From NCBI RefSeq assembly GCF_900104605.1, contig NZ_LT629960.1, positions 1,364,001 to 1,428,000 of the forward strand: DNA of 64,000 nucleotides. The letters are read 5' to 3'. Origin of the DNA: Tidjanibacter massiliensis. Its GTDB lineage: Bacteria > Bacteroidota > Bacteroidia > Bacteroidales > Rikenellaceae. Position numbers and translations under genes: made by a program. Below the pieces are notes generated by a model. The model made no database searches. It was given only the letters and a program-made list of their open reading frames with translations, and was not told the DNA's origin. This document shows positions 17,843-28,006 of this stretch, piece after piece (the stretch's first letter is position 1; each line of letters begins with the position of its first letter).

Positions 17843-20335
17843 CTACTGCCGGAACCGCACCACCGTAATACCCGCGCCTCCGCGGTCGGCATGGTCGTCC
17901 GTAGCGGAAGCCACCTCGCTCACGCTGCGCAGATAACGCCGTATCTCCTCCTTGAGCGCCCCGGTACCCTTGCCGTGCAGGATGCTCACCTCCGCCACCC
18001 CCACCATCAGGGCATCGTCGATGAAATCCTCCACCCGTTCGAGCGCCTCGGCGGCACGCATACCCCGCACGTCGATGTTGTCCTTGAAATTGAGGCGGCG
18101 CGACGCGATATCCACACTGACCACCGTACGTGCCCGCTCCGGCCTCACCTGCCGCTTATACTCCGAATTGGAGATGGCCTCCAACCGGTCGAGCGCCACC
18201 GTAGTCAATAACTGTCCGAAAGCCACCGTCGCCTTTTTCCCCTTGATTTCCGTCACCTCGCCGGCACCCTCCTGGCCCTTGATGCGCACCTTCCCGCCCA
18301 CTTTTACTTCGAGCGTCTCCGGTTCCGCAGCCGGCTCCCGGGTCACCTCACCCTGCCGGGCCTTGCGTTCGCGGCGCTGTTGCTGGCGACGTTCCACCTT
18401 CTCCATTTCGCGGTCTATGCGAGCCTGTTCCTCCGGTGTCACCGCACGTTCCTCGACCTCCCGCTCCCGGAACTCGTCGAGCTCACGGCGGGCGAAGCGC
18501 GTCATCTCCTTCTCCGCCTGGGATTCCCTTATCACACGGATAGTATTCTCAATCTGCTTGTTGGCCTCGGCAACGAGGGCACGGGCCTCCTCCCGGGCTT
18601 CATGCAGGATACGGTTCCGCTCCTGCTTGATATCGGCAAGCTGACGTGCATAGGTCTGTTCCAGTTCCTCCACCTTTCGGTCCGTGATGCGTATCCGGTC
18701 GCGTTTCTGTTCCCAGTAGCGCCGGTCGCGGGCAATGTCGCGCAACTGCTTTTCCAGATTGATGTGGTCGCTGCCGGCCTTTCGGGAAGCCGCATCGATT
18801 ATCTGCGCCGGCAGCCCTATCTTGCGGGCTATCTCCACGGCGAACGAACTTCCCGGCTCTCCCATCTGCAGACGGAACAGCGGACGGATGTTCTGTACAT
18901 CGAACATCATCGCTCCGTTTTCCACCCCTTCATGGCTGCCGGCGAAATACTTGATATTGGAGTAGTGGGTGGTGATGACACCATAGGTTCCCGTCTCCAC
19001 GAAACGTTCGAGAATCGCTTCGGCTATCGCCCCGCCTATCACCGGCTCCGTACCCGAACCGAATTCGTCGATAAGGACGAGCGACCCGGAACCTGCCCCG
19101 GCCAGCATATGCTTCATGTTGAGCAGATGCGAAGAGTAGGTACTCAGGTCGTTGTCGATGGACTGTTCGTCACCGATGTCGATGAATATGCCGTCGAATA
19201 CCGGAAATTCGGAATTTTCGAGTACAGGCACCGGAAAACCGCACTGGAACATGTATTGCAGCAACCCCACGGTCTTGAGACATACCGACTTGCCTCCGGC
19301 ATTAGGACCCGAAATGACGAGCATGCGGCGTCCGCGGTCGAGCTTCAGGTCGAGGGGTACCACCTGTTTCCCCTCGCGCGCCAGCGTCTGCCGCAGCAGC
19401 GGATGGCGTGCCGAGCGCAGCCACAGCGTTCCCTCTTCTGAAAGAACCGGCTTCACGCATTCGTTCTCCGCAGCCCAGCGGGCCTTCGCACGTATCATGT
19501 CCATGCAGGCGAGGTACTCCCCGGCCCGGGCGATACCCGGCGCATCGGGCCGGATACGGTCGGTAAAAGCCGTCAGTATCCGCACCACTTCGCGGCGTTC
19601 GGCATACTCCAGCTCCTTCAGTTCGTTGTTAATCTCGACTATCTCTACCGGTTCGATATAAAAGGTCTTGCCCGTGGCCGATTCATCGTGTATGAAACCG
19701 TTGATTTTCCGTTTGTTGGCTGCCGACACAGGAATGACGGCCCGACCGTCGCGTATCGATACGGCGGCATCGGCATCGGCATAGCCGTCCTTTTGCGCCT
19801 TGGAAAGAATGGCCTGCAACCGCTTCGACACCTGCCCCTCCCGGTCACGGATGGTACGGCGGATGGTGTACAGTTCCGGCGAAGCGCTGTCCTTTATCTT
19901 GCCGTAACGGTCGAGGATGGTATCGATATGACCGGTTATCTCCGGAAAGCTTTCGACCCCCTGCGCAAGACCGCGCAGTACCGGATAGCGCCCCTCCTCT
20001 TTCGCCGCGAGGAATGCCGTTATTTCGTTCACCGCACCGAGTCCCGCCCGCAGGGCTATCATATCCTCGATATCCAGAAAGGTGCCTGCCACCTCTATTT
20101 TCCGGGCGACAGGACCTATGTCGGTGTACTCCTGCAGCGGAAACCCCGACTCCAGCATCAATATCTCCTGCAGTTCGCTGCAAAGCGACAGCCGGTGCGC
20201 TATCTCTCCGGCCGACGCCGAAAACCCTTCGCCGTCGAGCAGGGCACGACCGCCATCGGTCGTGCATTTGCCGCGCACCTGGGCCCTTATGCGGTCGAAA
20301 CCGGTTTTGTTCTCGTAATCTGACGGATATACCAT
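17843..20335 (-). CDS. mutS2: Endonuclease MutS2
   Basis: An 830-aa MutS2. Members of this family resolve recombination intermediates or rescue collided ribosomes; unlike MutS they lack the mismatch-recognition domain. The Walker A GPNAGGKS is near residues 343-350, Walker B (LVLIDEFGSGTEP) follows, then a long charged coiled-coil clamp and a C-terminal Smr domain with DVRGMRAAEAL and LHGKGTGALKEEI. The start at 20335 gives MVYPSDYENKTGFDRI, the typical N-terminus; three codons upstream is another ATG. It is separated from murF-alr by 228 bases in which I see no clear -7 element. Confidence 0.96.
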   Translation of the reverse strand: MVYPSDYENKTGFDRIRAQVRGKCTTDGGRALLDGEGFSASAGEIAHRLSLCSELQEILMLESGFPLQEYTDIGPVARKIEVAGTFLDIEDMIALRAGLGAVNEITAFLAAKEEGRYPVLRGLAQGVESFPEITGHIDTILDRYGKIKDSASPELYTIRRTIRDREGQVSKRLQAILSKAQKDGYADADAAVSIRDGRAVIPVSAANKRKINGFIHDESATGKTFYIEPVEIVEINNELKELEYAERREVVRILTAFTDRIRPDAPGIARAGEYLACMDMIRAKARWAAENECVKPVLSEEGTLWLRSARHPLLRQTLAREGKQVVPLDLKLDRGRRMLVISGPNAGGKSVCLKTVGLLQYMFQCGFPVPVLENSEFPVFDGIFIDIGDEQSIDNDLSTYSSHLLNMKHMLAGAGSGSLVLIDEFGSGTEPVIGGAIAEAILERFVETGTYGVITTHYSNIKYFAGSHEGVENGAMMFDVQNIRPLFRLQMGEPGSSFAVEIARKIGLPAQIIDAASRKAGSDHINLEKQLRDIARDRRYWEQKRDRIRITDRKVEELEQTYARQLADIKQERNRILHEAREEARALVAEANKQIENTIRVIRESQAEKEMTRFARRELDEFREREVEERAVTPEEQARIDREMEKVERRQQQRRERKARQGEVTREPAAEPETLEVKVGGKVRIKGQEGAGEVTEIKGKKATVAFGQLLTTVALDRLEAISNSEYKRQVRPERARTVVSVDIASRRLNFKDNIDVRGMRAAEALERVEDFIDDALMVGVAEVSILHGKGTGALKEEIRRYLRSVSEVASATDDHADRGGAGITVVRFRQ

Positions 20336-20486
20336 ATTTATCATCCATTATCTTCTATCCACGGCCGCCCGAACGACGACAGACCCGCAGTGCAACACCT
20401 CGCCGCAGACACGGCGTACACTCCCACCGCACCCCGTCCGGAAAGGAACGGGGAACGGCGCAGTTCCACGGCCCCGACAGGCGGCG

Positions 20487-21416
20487 CTATTTGTTCTTGC
20501 CGCCCCCGAACAGGGAGAAATGCACGTAACGTTTCGGATTGTTCTGAAGGTCTTCGAGCAGCGAGGAGAGGTTTGCGCTCGCCTCGGCGAGCGAATCGTA
20601 CAGCGCCCGGTCGTTCATCAGCAGACCGATGCTGCCCTCCGTAGAATTGACCGCCGCCAGGGTAGCGGTCAATTCGTCTATCGCACCGTTCAGTTTGGCG
20701 ACCGTCTGCGACAGGTCGGCTTCGGCAAGCGCTCCGCTGACGTTTTCGATATTGGCCATGGTATTGTCAATCCGTTCCGAATTGGCCGCCAACGCTCCCG
20801 TGACCTCGTTGATGTCGTCGATGATGCTCCTTATCTCCTCGCCCTTGGCGCCGAAAGCCTCTGCTCCCCTGCGCAGACCTTCGAGCGTACCCGCTATCGA
20901 ACCGCTGTTATCGACGAGTATCGAGTTAAGGCTCGTCAGCGTAAGGTCGAGGGAACTGATGAGCTGGTCGAGCTTCTGTTTGAAGTAGTCGAGCTCGGAA
21001 CCGGCCAGCTCCAGAAAGCTCGTTTCGCTCTCCGACCGTATGGTCGCACCGTCGGGAAGCGCATTGGGCGAATCGCCCAACTCGATTTCGAGGGCCTTTC
21101 CCCCCATGATACCGTTGGTAAAGAGGCGGACGACCGAATTGTCCGGTACGCGGTAAGCCGACTTCACGTCGAACTTCACCTCCACGGTATTGTTCAGGTC
21201 GGGACGGAATTTGATGCCCGTGACCGCACCGACACGAATGCCCTGCACGATGATGGGCGAGGACATCTGAATGCCGCTCACATTGTCGTAATAGGCGTAG
21301 TACGTCATGTTCCGGTTGAACAAATCCCTCCCCTTCAGAAAGTTTATCCCCCAATAGAGCAACGCGAGTATGGCTACCGTGAATATTCCTATCTTAACCT
21401 CTTTTCTCATCTTCAT
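20487..21416 (-). CDS. MCE/MlaD-family lipid-transport protein
   Basis: A 309-aa inner-membrane-anchored protein. One N-terminal helix (about 7-23) is followed by a single MCE domain with the typical VQGIRVGAVTGI segment, then a long helical periplasmic tail (about 130-290). MlaD-type proteins form hexamers that carry phospholipids between the two membranes with an ABC transporter; no MlaE or MlaF gene is in this window. The ATG at 21416 (MKMRKEVKIG) or at 21410 are both possible starts. It lies 73 bases downstream of the amidase gene and is probably cotranscribed with it. Confidence 0.9.
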   Translation of the reverse strand: MKMRKEVKIGIFTVAILALLYWGINFLKGRDLFNRNMTYYAYYDNVSGIQMSSPIIVQGIRVGAVTGIKFRPDLNNTVEVKFDVKSAYRVPDNSVVRLFTNGIMGGKALEIELGDSPNALPDGATIRSESETSFLELAGSELDYFKQKLDQLISSLDLTLTSLNSILVDNSGSIAGTLEGLRRGAEAFGAKGEEIRSIIDDINEVTGALAANSERIDNTMANIENVSGALAEADLSQTVAKLNGAIDELTATLAAVNSTEGSIGLLMNDRALYDSLAEASANLSSLLEDLQNNPKRYVHFSLFGGGKNK

Positions 21417-21489
21417 AACCGTAAACTTATTTAAACACACGCCCGACGGGCGCCCTCTCCGTCACCTGAACGTACGGGGCGACATCCTC

Positions 21490-22689
21490 CTATTGTCCCG
21501 TTTTACGCCGTGCGGTCTTTACATCTATCCGTTTATCGCCCTCATAGGCCACGACGAAAGCGTCGGGAAACTCCTTCCGGGCCTCGGACTGTATCTTCAC
21601 GATGGCATCGTAATCCCGCACCCCGCCCACGAGGTAACGGTATCCGCGTCCGGGCTCTCGCTTCTCCGTCACCCGGTTACGGTACGATTTGAATACCCTG
21701 TCATTCAGCGGTTTTCTACTTCCAAGAAACCCTATCTGCACATAATAAAGTACACCGTCGTAAGGTTCCTGCCCGACGAGACGGGTGTCCGGTTCCTCCT
21801 TTTCCTGCAACTCCGGTGCCGGAGTCCTGCCGCTCCCTTTCCGGACGGGCTCCGTCTCGGCCTCGCGCAGCATGACGACATTGGCCCGGCCCTCCACCTT
21901 GCTCTTATATTCGCTGAAGGCGTTGAACAACGCCCGCGCCGCCTCGCTCTGCCCCTTGCCGGAAGTGACATAGCTGCGGTCGGTCTGATTGGAAAGGAAA
22001 CCCACCTCGGTCAGCACGCTGGGCATGGAGGTACGCCAGAGCACGAGGAAAGGCTCCTGGGTCGTCCCCCGGTCGGGCATGGGCAAGTCGGCCTTGAAAT
22101 GTTTCTGGATGATTTCGGCGAACATCATGCTCTGGTCCTTGTAGGCGTACTGCATCAGGGAGAACATGATATAACTCGCCGGGTCGCCCGGATTGTACCC
22201 CTCGTACTTGGTCGTATAGTCGTCCTCGTAGATGATGATGTCGTTCTCGCGCATAGCCACCTCCAGGTTCTTGCCGTCCTTGTCCATACCCATGACATGG
22301 GTGGAGGTTCCCCGCGCATTCTGATTCGTCGCCGCATTGATATGGATGGAGATGAAGAGGTCGGCATTGGCCCGGTTGGCGATTTTTCCCCTCTCGGCAA
22401 GTTCCACATACTTATCGGTGGAACGCGTATAGATAACCTCCACGTCCGGATAGTTTTTCCGAATAAGCTCTCCCAGCTTCTTGGCTATGCCGAGGGTCAC
22501 ATCCTTCTCGTAATAGTTTCTGTACACGCATCCGGGGTCCTTTCCCCCATGCCCCGGGTCGAGCACCACCTTGCACACCTTTCCCCTCTCGGCGGGCTGC
22601 GCGTTTTGTGCACCCGATTCCCAACAGGTACACAACATAAAGAGGGAGGCTGCCGTTATGAGTAGAAAATTGCGGGGCGTAACCTTCAT
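21490..22689 (-). CDS. N-acetylmuramoyl-L-alanine amidase with C-terminal SPOR-like domain
   Basis: A 399-aa exported cell-wall hydrolase that cuts the amide bond between MurNAc and the stem peptide (Amidase_3 family). The signal region is residues 1-27; an LFMLC segment leaves open whether it is a lipoprotein. Zinc ligands are seen as His47 (DPGHGG), Glu61 (YEKD) and His116 (ISIHIN), with the catalytic Glu in LTEVGF near 238. After a linker, the C-terminal 85 residues (YYVQIGFLGSRKPLN onward) resemble a SPOR domain, which binds denuded glycan at septa. It is divergent from lptD, a common Bacteroidetes arrangement. Confidence 0.95.
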   Translation of the reverse strand: MKVTPRNFLLITAASLFMLCTCWESGAQNAQPAERGKVCKVVLDPGHGGKDPGCVYRNYYEKDVTLGIAKKLGELIRKNYPDVEVIYTRSTDKYVELAERGKIANRANADLFISIHINAATNQNARGTSTHVMGMDKDGKNLEVAMRENDIIIYEDDYTTKYEGYNPGDPASYIMFSLMQYAYKDQSMMFAEIIQKHFKADLPMPDRGTTQEPFLVLWRTSMPSVLTEVGFLSNQTDRSYVTSGKGQSEAARALFNAFSEYKSKVEGRANVVMLREAETEPVRKGSGRTPAPELQEKEEPDTRLVGQEPYDGVLYYVQIGFLGSRKPLNDRVFKSYRNRVTEKREPGRGYRYLVGGVRDYDAIVKIQSEARKEFPDAFVVAYEGDKRIDVKTARRKTGQ

Positions 22690-22765
22690 GCTTTCCGTAT
22701 TTTTTGCTGCCGTAATCCCTCCGCACTTTATTGGCTGCGGATGCGATAAACTGCTTTTTTTTACC

Positions 22766-22773
22766 TATTTTTG
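22766..22773 (+). promoter_or_regulatory. -7 element of lptD
   Basis: TATTTTTG matches TAnnTTTG. It lies 82 bases upstream of the TTG start of lptD. Confidence 0.5.
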
Positions 22774-22854
22774 TTGGCGAAAAACCCGCCCCGGAAGGGT
22801 TCCCGTGGCGTTTTTGCCGACTTTGTCGGCAAAGTTAACCATTTTTAACGGAAT

Positions 22855-25743
22855 TTGGTCAAACGAGCGTTAAAATATGCCGCCGCGCTGCTGGCCGCGT
22901 CGCTGGCAATACAGATGGTGTTCGGTGCAGGACTGCGCAGCGGTTCGCATGCGCCGCGTTTCGGCATCCTCGGAACCCTCCGCGATTCGCTTCCCGACTC
23001 CATCCCCTCCCCCGCAGCGCTTCCGCCGCAGGGCGATGCCTCCTCTCCGGTGCCGCCGGCAGGGCAGGATACCGAAACGGAGAGGGATTCGGTACGGCCG
23101 ACTGCACCGCAAACTCTCCGCCAGCTCGGGACGGTACGCCAACAGCCGTTGCCGGAGAACTACACCGCCCTCGACTCCATGGTCCTCTTCCCGGACTACA
23201 TCCCGCCCGAAGAGCGCGGACCGCAGGACACGGCCCGGCACGACTCGGTACGGGTCAACAATTTTCTCGACGACGTGATAAGCGGCAAGAACAAGGACTC
23301 GCTCGTGTACCGTCCGAAAGAGAAACTCGTTTACATCTATAACAGCGGCGACGTGACTTACGGCAACATGAACATGCAGGCCGATTTCATGCGCGTAGAA
23401 CTGGATACCAAACAGATGTATGCCACCGGCGTCAGCGACACCCTCGGCAACAGGACACGGCCCGTATTCGTGGAGGGTGGCTCCACGTTTACGATGGACA
23501 CCATCCTCTACAACTTCAAATCGGGCAAGGCGAAAATCAAGGGCGTGGCAACGCAGGAGGGCGAAGGCTTTCTGCTGGGCGACGACGTGAAGAAGATGCC
23601 GGACAACTCCATCAACATCAGCTCCGGCAAATATACGACCTGCGACCAGACCGACCATCCGCACTTCTACCTCGGTCTCACCAAGGCGAAGGTCATCCCG
23701 CAGAAGAAAGTCATCATCGGTCCGGCCTACCTCGTCATGGAGGACGTACCGCTGCCCATTGCCGTTCCCGAAGGCTTTTTCCCCCTCACGCAGGGGCGCA
23801 GTTCCGGTATCATCATCCCGAGCTACGGCGAGGAGACCACCCGCGGATTCTTCCTGCGCGACGGCGGTTACTATTGGGCAGCGAGTGAACACATGGACCT
23901 GACGCTGCTGGGCAGCATCTACACTTACGGTTCGTGGGAGCTCTCCGCCGAGAGCCGATACGTACAGCGATACAAATACAGCGGCCGGATATCCGGCCGT
24001 TACGCCAAGACCGTCATCGGCGAACCGGGCGATGCCAACTACGTGAACTCGCCGAGTTTCCAGTTGCAGTGGACCCACCAGCAGGACCCCAAGTTCAATC
24101 CCGGCTCGACCTTTTCCGCCTCGGTGAACTTCGCCACCAGCGGCTTCCGGCAGTACGCCTCCACATCGCTGAACGACTACGTCAGCACCACCACCGAATC
24201 GTCCATCTCCTACGGCAAGAGCTGGGCGGGTACCCCCTTCTCCCTGCAAATCAGTATGCGCGCCTCGGTAAACTCCCGCGACTCCACCATACAGCTCACC
24301 CTGCCGAGCGCTACGTTCAACATGTCGAAGGTCTTTCCCTTCCGGCGAAAAAATGCCGTAGGCAAACAACGGTGGTACGAGAAGATTTCGGTCTCCTATA
24401 CCGGTAGCCTCACCAACTCGGTCAAGGCGAAAGAGGACGAACTGCTTTCGCCCGACATCTTCGACAAGATGGTGAACGGCATCCAGCACAAGATTCCCGT
24501 ATCGACGTCGTTCAACCTGTTCAACTACATCAACGTATCGCCGAGCTTCAACTACAATGCCGTATGGCTCTTCAGAGAGGTGACCCAAGCCTACGACCCC
24601 GACGCGGAAAATCACCTGCGCAGGGACACGACCTACGGATTCCACCATCTGAATGACTACAACTTCAACGTGTCGGCCAACACCAAGGTGTACGGGACCT
24701 ACGATTTCACGCGGTACGAGAAGTTCCCGCTGAAGATGCTCCGTCACACGATAACGCCGACGATAGGCTTCCGTTATACACCGAATTTCGGCTCTCCCAC
24801 ATACGGTTATTGGGAACCCTACCAGACCTCCGAAGACGGCAAGATAGACTACTACTCCCCCTATTCGGGCAACGCCTACAGCGTGCCGAGCCGCAGCAGC
24901 CATGCCGCCTCCCTCACCTTCAGCGTCGCCCAGACGCTCGAAGCCAAGGTGGCGAGCAAGCGGGATACCTCCGGCATGAAGAAGGTGAAGATTATCGACA
25001 ACTTCTCCTTCAGCGGCTCCTACAACTTTCTGGCCGACTCCATGAAGCTCTCCACCATCCCGCTCAGTCTGCGCATGACCATTCCGGGCCTCAAGAACTT
25101 CGGTATCAACATCTCGGCCACACTCGACCCGTACGATATCGGCATCGGTGCGAACGGACAGCTCACCCGAATCAACAAACTCATGATAGCCAACGGCAAG
25201 GGCCTCGGGCGCATCACGAACGCCTCCACCTCGATAGGCTACACGTTCAATTCCGGCCAGTCCAACCAGACGGGCCAGCCGGCCATCAACAACAGCATCA
25301 ATACGCAGGCCGACCTGCTCAACCCCTTCTACTTCGACCCGGACAACCCGATAGACCCGCTGCTGAGGCGGCAGATGATGAGCGCCACCTACTACGACTT
25401 CTCCATCCCGTGGAACCTGACGTTCAATTACAGCATCAGCTACTCCAACCAGCTCGCCCGGAAGAACATCGTACAGACCTTGAGTTACAGCGGAAGCGTG
25501 AACCTGACGCCCAAATGGGGCATTACGCTCACGGGAGGCTTCGACTTCGAAACAGGCAAGCTGACCACCGGCGTCTTCACCCTCACGCGCGACCTGCACT
25601 GCTGGCAGATGAGTTTTTCGTGGGTACCGACCGGGGCACGTAAAAGCTGGCAGTTCAACATCAGCGTGAAGGCCGCCGCCCTGCAGGACCTCAAATACGA
25701 CAAGCACAGCTCCTATCTCGACAACATCGACTGGGGCGAATAG
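22855..25743 (+). CDS. lptD: LptD/OstA-like outer-membrane LPS assembly protein
   Basis: A 962-aa protein of the LptD family, which inserts lipopolysaccharide into the outer leaflet of the outer membrane. A signal peptide covers about residues 1-26. A proline-rich variable part follows, then an OstA-like beta-jellyroll (about 150-280) and a large barrel with alternating aromatic strands to the C-terminus. The start is a TTG at 22855: an in-frame TAA at 22846 blocks longer versions, and the next Met is inside the signal peptide. It is divergent from the amidase gene. The assignment rests on overall layout and neighbours. Confidence 0.88.
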   Translation: MVKRALKYAAALLAASLAIQMVFGAGLRSGSHAPRFGILGTLRDSLPDSIPSPAALPPQGDASSPVPPAGQDTETERDSVRPTAPQTLRQLGTVRQQPLPENYTALDSMVLFPDYIPPEERGPQDTARHDSVRVNNFLDDVISGKNKDSLVYRPKEKLVYIYNSGDVTYGNMNMQADFMRVELDTKQMYATGVSDTLGNRTRPVFVEGGSTFTMDTILYNFKSGKAKIKGVATQEGEGFLLGDDVKKMPDNSINISSGKYTTCDQTDHPHFYLGLTKAKVIPQKKVIIGPAYLVMEDVPLPIAVPEGFFPLTQGRSSGIIIPSYGEETTRGFFLRDGGYYWAASEHMDLTLLGSIYTYGSWELSAESRYVQRYKYSGRISGRYAKTVIGEPGDANYVNSPSFQLQWTHQQDPKFNPGSTFSASVNFATSGFRQYASTSLNDYVSTTTESSISYGKSWAGTPFSLQISMRASVNSRDSTIQLTLPSATFNMSKVFPFRRKNAVGKQRWYEKISVSYTGSLTNSVKAKEDELLSPDIFDKMVNGIQHKIPVSTSFNLFNYINVSPSFNYNAVWLFREVTQAYDPDAENHLRRDTTYGFHHLNDYNFNVSANTKVYGTYDFTRYEKFPLKMLRHTITPTIGFRYTPNFGSPTYGYWEPYQTSEDGKIDYYSPYSGNAYSVPSRSSHAASLTFSVAQTLEAKVASKRDTSGMKKVKIIDNFSFSGSYNFLADSMKLSTIPLSLRMTIPGLKNFGINISATLDPYDIGIGANGQLTRINKLMIANGKGLGRITNASTSIGYTFNSGQSNQTGQPAINNSINTQADLLNPFYFDPDNPIDPLLRRQMMSATYYDFSIPWNLTFNYSISYSNQLARKNIVQTLSYSGSVNLTPKWGITLTGGFDFETGKLTTGVFTLTRDLHCWQMSFSWVPTGARKSWQFNISVKAAALQDLKYDKHSSYLDNIDWGE

Positions 25744-25830
25744 GAAAGGCAGACCGAACGCATACACGTGCTCCCGCCCCCCGAGGAAGGGAGTCCGCCC
25801 GGACACGAAAGAAACCATTCAACAATACCA

Positions 25831-27945
25831 ATGAAAAAAACAATCATCATCCCACTCACCATCATGACATTGGCTGCGACAGCATGTCAGCAGGGCGGCT
25901 CCTCGGAAGAGAACCCGCTCCTGACGACGCCGGCAACGCCCTACGGCGCACCGCAATTCGACAAAATCAAAACGGAACATTACGAACCCGCCTTCGACGT
26001 AGCCCTGGCCGAAGCACGGGCCGACATCGAGGCGATAGCCCGAAATCCCGAACCTCCCACGTTCGACAACACCATCGTCGCACTGGAACGCAGCGGAAAC
26101 CGTCTCAACTCCGTCGCCACCATCTTTTTCGCCCTCCAGAGCGCCGAAACTTCCGATGAAATGGATGCGATAGCCGAACGGCTGCAACCCAAGCTGGTGG
26201 AGTACTCCAACGACATCTATCTCGACCCGGTCATCTTCCAGCGAGTGAAGACCGTGTACGACAACCGGGCCGACTACGGGCTCGACATCCAGGACTCCAT
26301 GCTGCTCGACAGAACCTACAAAAGTTTCGTCCGCGGCGGAGCGGGACTCGATGAAGCAGGCAAGGAACGCTACCGCGCCATTACGAACGAGCTCGCGACC
26401 CTGTCACTGAAATTCGAACAGAACGTACTGGCTGCTACCAACGCCTTTACGCTCAACATCCCGGCAGCAGACTCCGCCAAAGTAGCCGAACTGCCCGATT
26501 TCGTCCGGGAAAGCATGGCCGACGAAGCGGCCGCACGCGGCGAGGAGGGATGGACCGTAACGCTGCAGATGGCGAGCTACGGTCCCTTCATGACCTACTC
26601 CAGCGACCGGGAACTGAAGGAGAAGCTCTGGAGAGCGTACAACACCCGCGGCATCGGCGAAAATGACAACCGCGACATTGCCAAACGCATCGCCGAACTG
26701 CGCCTCGAACTGGCCGGACTCTTCGGCTATCCGAACTACGCCGCCTACGTGCTGGAAGAGAAGATGGCCGGCAACGAGGCGACGGTGGATGCCTTCATCG
26801 ACGAACTGCTGACCGCCACGAAGGGACGGGCGCTCGAAGAGGTTGCCGAACTCCAGCGCTATGCCGTCGCAAGCGGCCTTTACGGGGCCGGATTCGAACT
26901 CATGCCGTGGGACTGGAGCTACGTCAGCGAGAAGTACAAGAACGACCGCTATGCCGTCAGCAACGAGGAGATAAAACCCTACCTCGAACTCGAAAGCGTG
27001 AAACAGGGCATCTTCTCCCTTGCCGAGAAACTCTACGGCATCACCTTCGTCCCCAACAAGGAGATTCCCGTCTATCACCCCGATGTGGTGGCTTACGAAG
27101 TACACGAGGCCGACGGAAGCTTTACGGGCATCATCTACATGGATTTCTTCCCGCGTGCCACCAAACGCGGCGGCGCATGGATGACCAACTACCGGCCGAT
27201 GTACACCGAAGCCGACGGAACCGAAGTACGCCCGATTGTGACGCTCTGCGGCAACTTCACCAAACCCACCTCCTCGACACCGTCGCTGCTGACCTTCGAC
27301 GAGTTCGAAACTTTCCTACACGAATTCGGCCACTGTCTCCACGGCCTCTTCGCGGAAGGAAAATACGCATCCCTCACGGGGACGTCCGTGTACCAGGACT
27401 TCGTCGAACTGCCCTCGCAGATAATGGAGAACTGGGCGACGCAGAAAGAGTTCCTCGACCTGTTCGCCGTGCACTACAAAAGCGGTGAAAAGATGCCGCA
27501 GGAACTCATCGACAAGATAGTAGCCTCCAAAAACTACCTGGCCGCATACGCCAACGTGCGGCAGCTCGGCTTCGCCATGAACGACATGGCATGGCACACC
27601 GTTACGGAGCCCGTCACGGTCAGTGTGGAGGAGTTCGAACGCACGGCCACCGCACCGGCCCAGATAACGCCCTACATCAGCGGTACGGCCATGTCGCCTG
27701 CCTTCTCTCACATCTTCGGCGGCGGTTATGCGGCAGGCTACTATGGCTACAAATGGGCCGAGGTACTCGAAGCCGACGCCTTCTCTCTCTTCGAGGAGCA
27801 GGGCATCTTCAACCGCGACGTCGCCGGCTCGTTCCGCGAGAACATCCTCTCCAAAGGCGGCAGCGAACACCCGATGACACTCTACGTCAGGTTCCGCGGC
27901 CACAAGCCCGAAACGAAAGCACTTATCGACAAAATATTGGAATAA
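25831..27945 (+). CDS. M3-family peptidase (dipeptidyl carboxypeptidase Dcp-like), lipoprotein
   Basis: A 704-aa zinc metallopeptidase of family M3. The zinc motif HEFGH is at residues 497-501, with the downstream Glu ligand in the SVYQDFVELPSQIMENW segment, and the sequence fits the Dcp/oligopeptidase A group. The N-terminus MKKTIIIPLTIMTLAATAC is a lipoprotein signal with Cys at 19, so it works outside the cytoplasm and probably degrades peptides for uptake. The ATG at 25831 is chosen because it gives this signal; the frame is open further upstream. A long hairpin follows 24 bases after the stop. Confidence 0.95.
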   Translation: MKKTIIIPLTIMTLAATACQQGGSSEENPLLTTPATPYGAPQFDKIKTEHYEPAFDVALAEARADIEAIARNPEPPTFDNTIVALERSGNRLNSVATIFFALQSAETSDEMDAIAERLQPKLVEYSNDIYLDPVIFQRVKTVYDNRADYGLDIQDSMLLDRTYKSFVRGGAGLDEAGKERYRAITNELATLSLKFEQNVLAATNAFTLNIPAADSAKVAELPDFVRESMADEAAARGEEGWTVTLQMASYGPFMTYSSDRELKEKLWRAYNTRGIGENDNRDIAKRIAELRLELAGLFGYPNYAAYVLEEKMAGNEATVDAFIDELLTATKGRALEEVAELQRYAVASGLYGAGFELMPWDWSYVSEKYKNDRYAVSNEEIKPYLELESVKQGIFSLAEKLYGITFVPNKEIPVYHPDVVAYEVHEADGSFTGIIYMDFFPRATKRGGAWMTNYRPMYTEADGTEVRPIVTLCGNFTKPTSSTPSLLTFDEFETFLHEFGHCLHGLFAEGKYASLTGTSVYQDFVELPSQIMENWATQKEFLDLFAVHYKSGEKMPQELIDKIVASKNYLAAYANVRQLGFAMNDMAWHTVTEPVTVSVEEFERTATAPAQITPYISGTAMSPAFSHIFGGGYAAGYYGYKWAEVLEADAFSLFEEQGIFNRDVAGSFRENILSKGGSEHPMTLYVRFRGHKPETKALIDKILE

Positions 27946-27969
27946 CCATAACCGGCACTGCCGCACGAC

Positions 27970-28006
27970 ATATCGAAGGGCCTGCTTGCAGCAGGCCCTT
28001 CGATAT
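27970..28006. terminator. Hairpin after the M3 peptidase gene
   Basis: A 17-bp perfect stem (27970-27986 with 27990-28006) with a 3-base loop. It lacks a T-run but is placed like a terminator. Confidence 0.6.

Noticed and set aside
14942-18211. A 1089-codon plus-strand frame opposite the methyltransferase, murF-alr and the end of mutS2
   Set aside because: It spans three real genes and their intergenic gaps, and its translation is His/Arg-rich with no recognisable motif.
22855-22857. A downstream Met as the lptD start in place of TTG
   Set aside because: The next in-frame Met lies within the hydrophobic signal segment and would destroy the signal peptide; an in-frame TAA at 22846 excludes longer forms.
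22870-25818. A 982-codon minus-strand frame opposite lptD
   Set aside because: The lptD frame has a signal peptide, OstA-like region and barrel strands; the opposite frame has none and is an artefact of codon bias.
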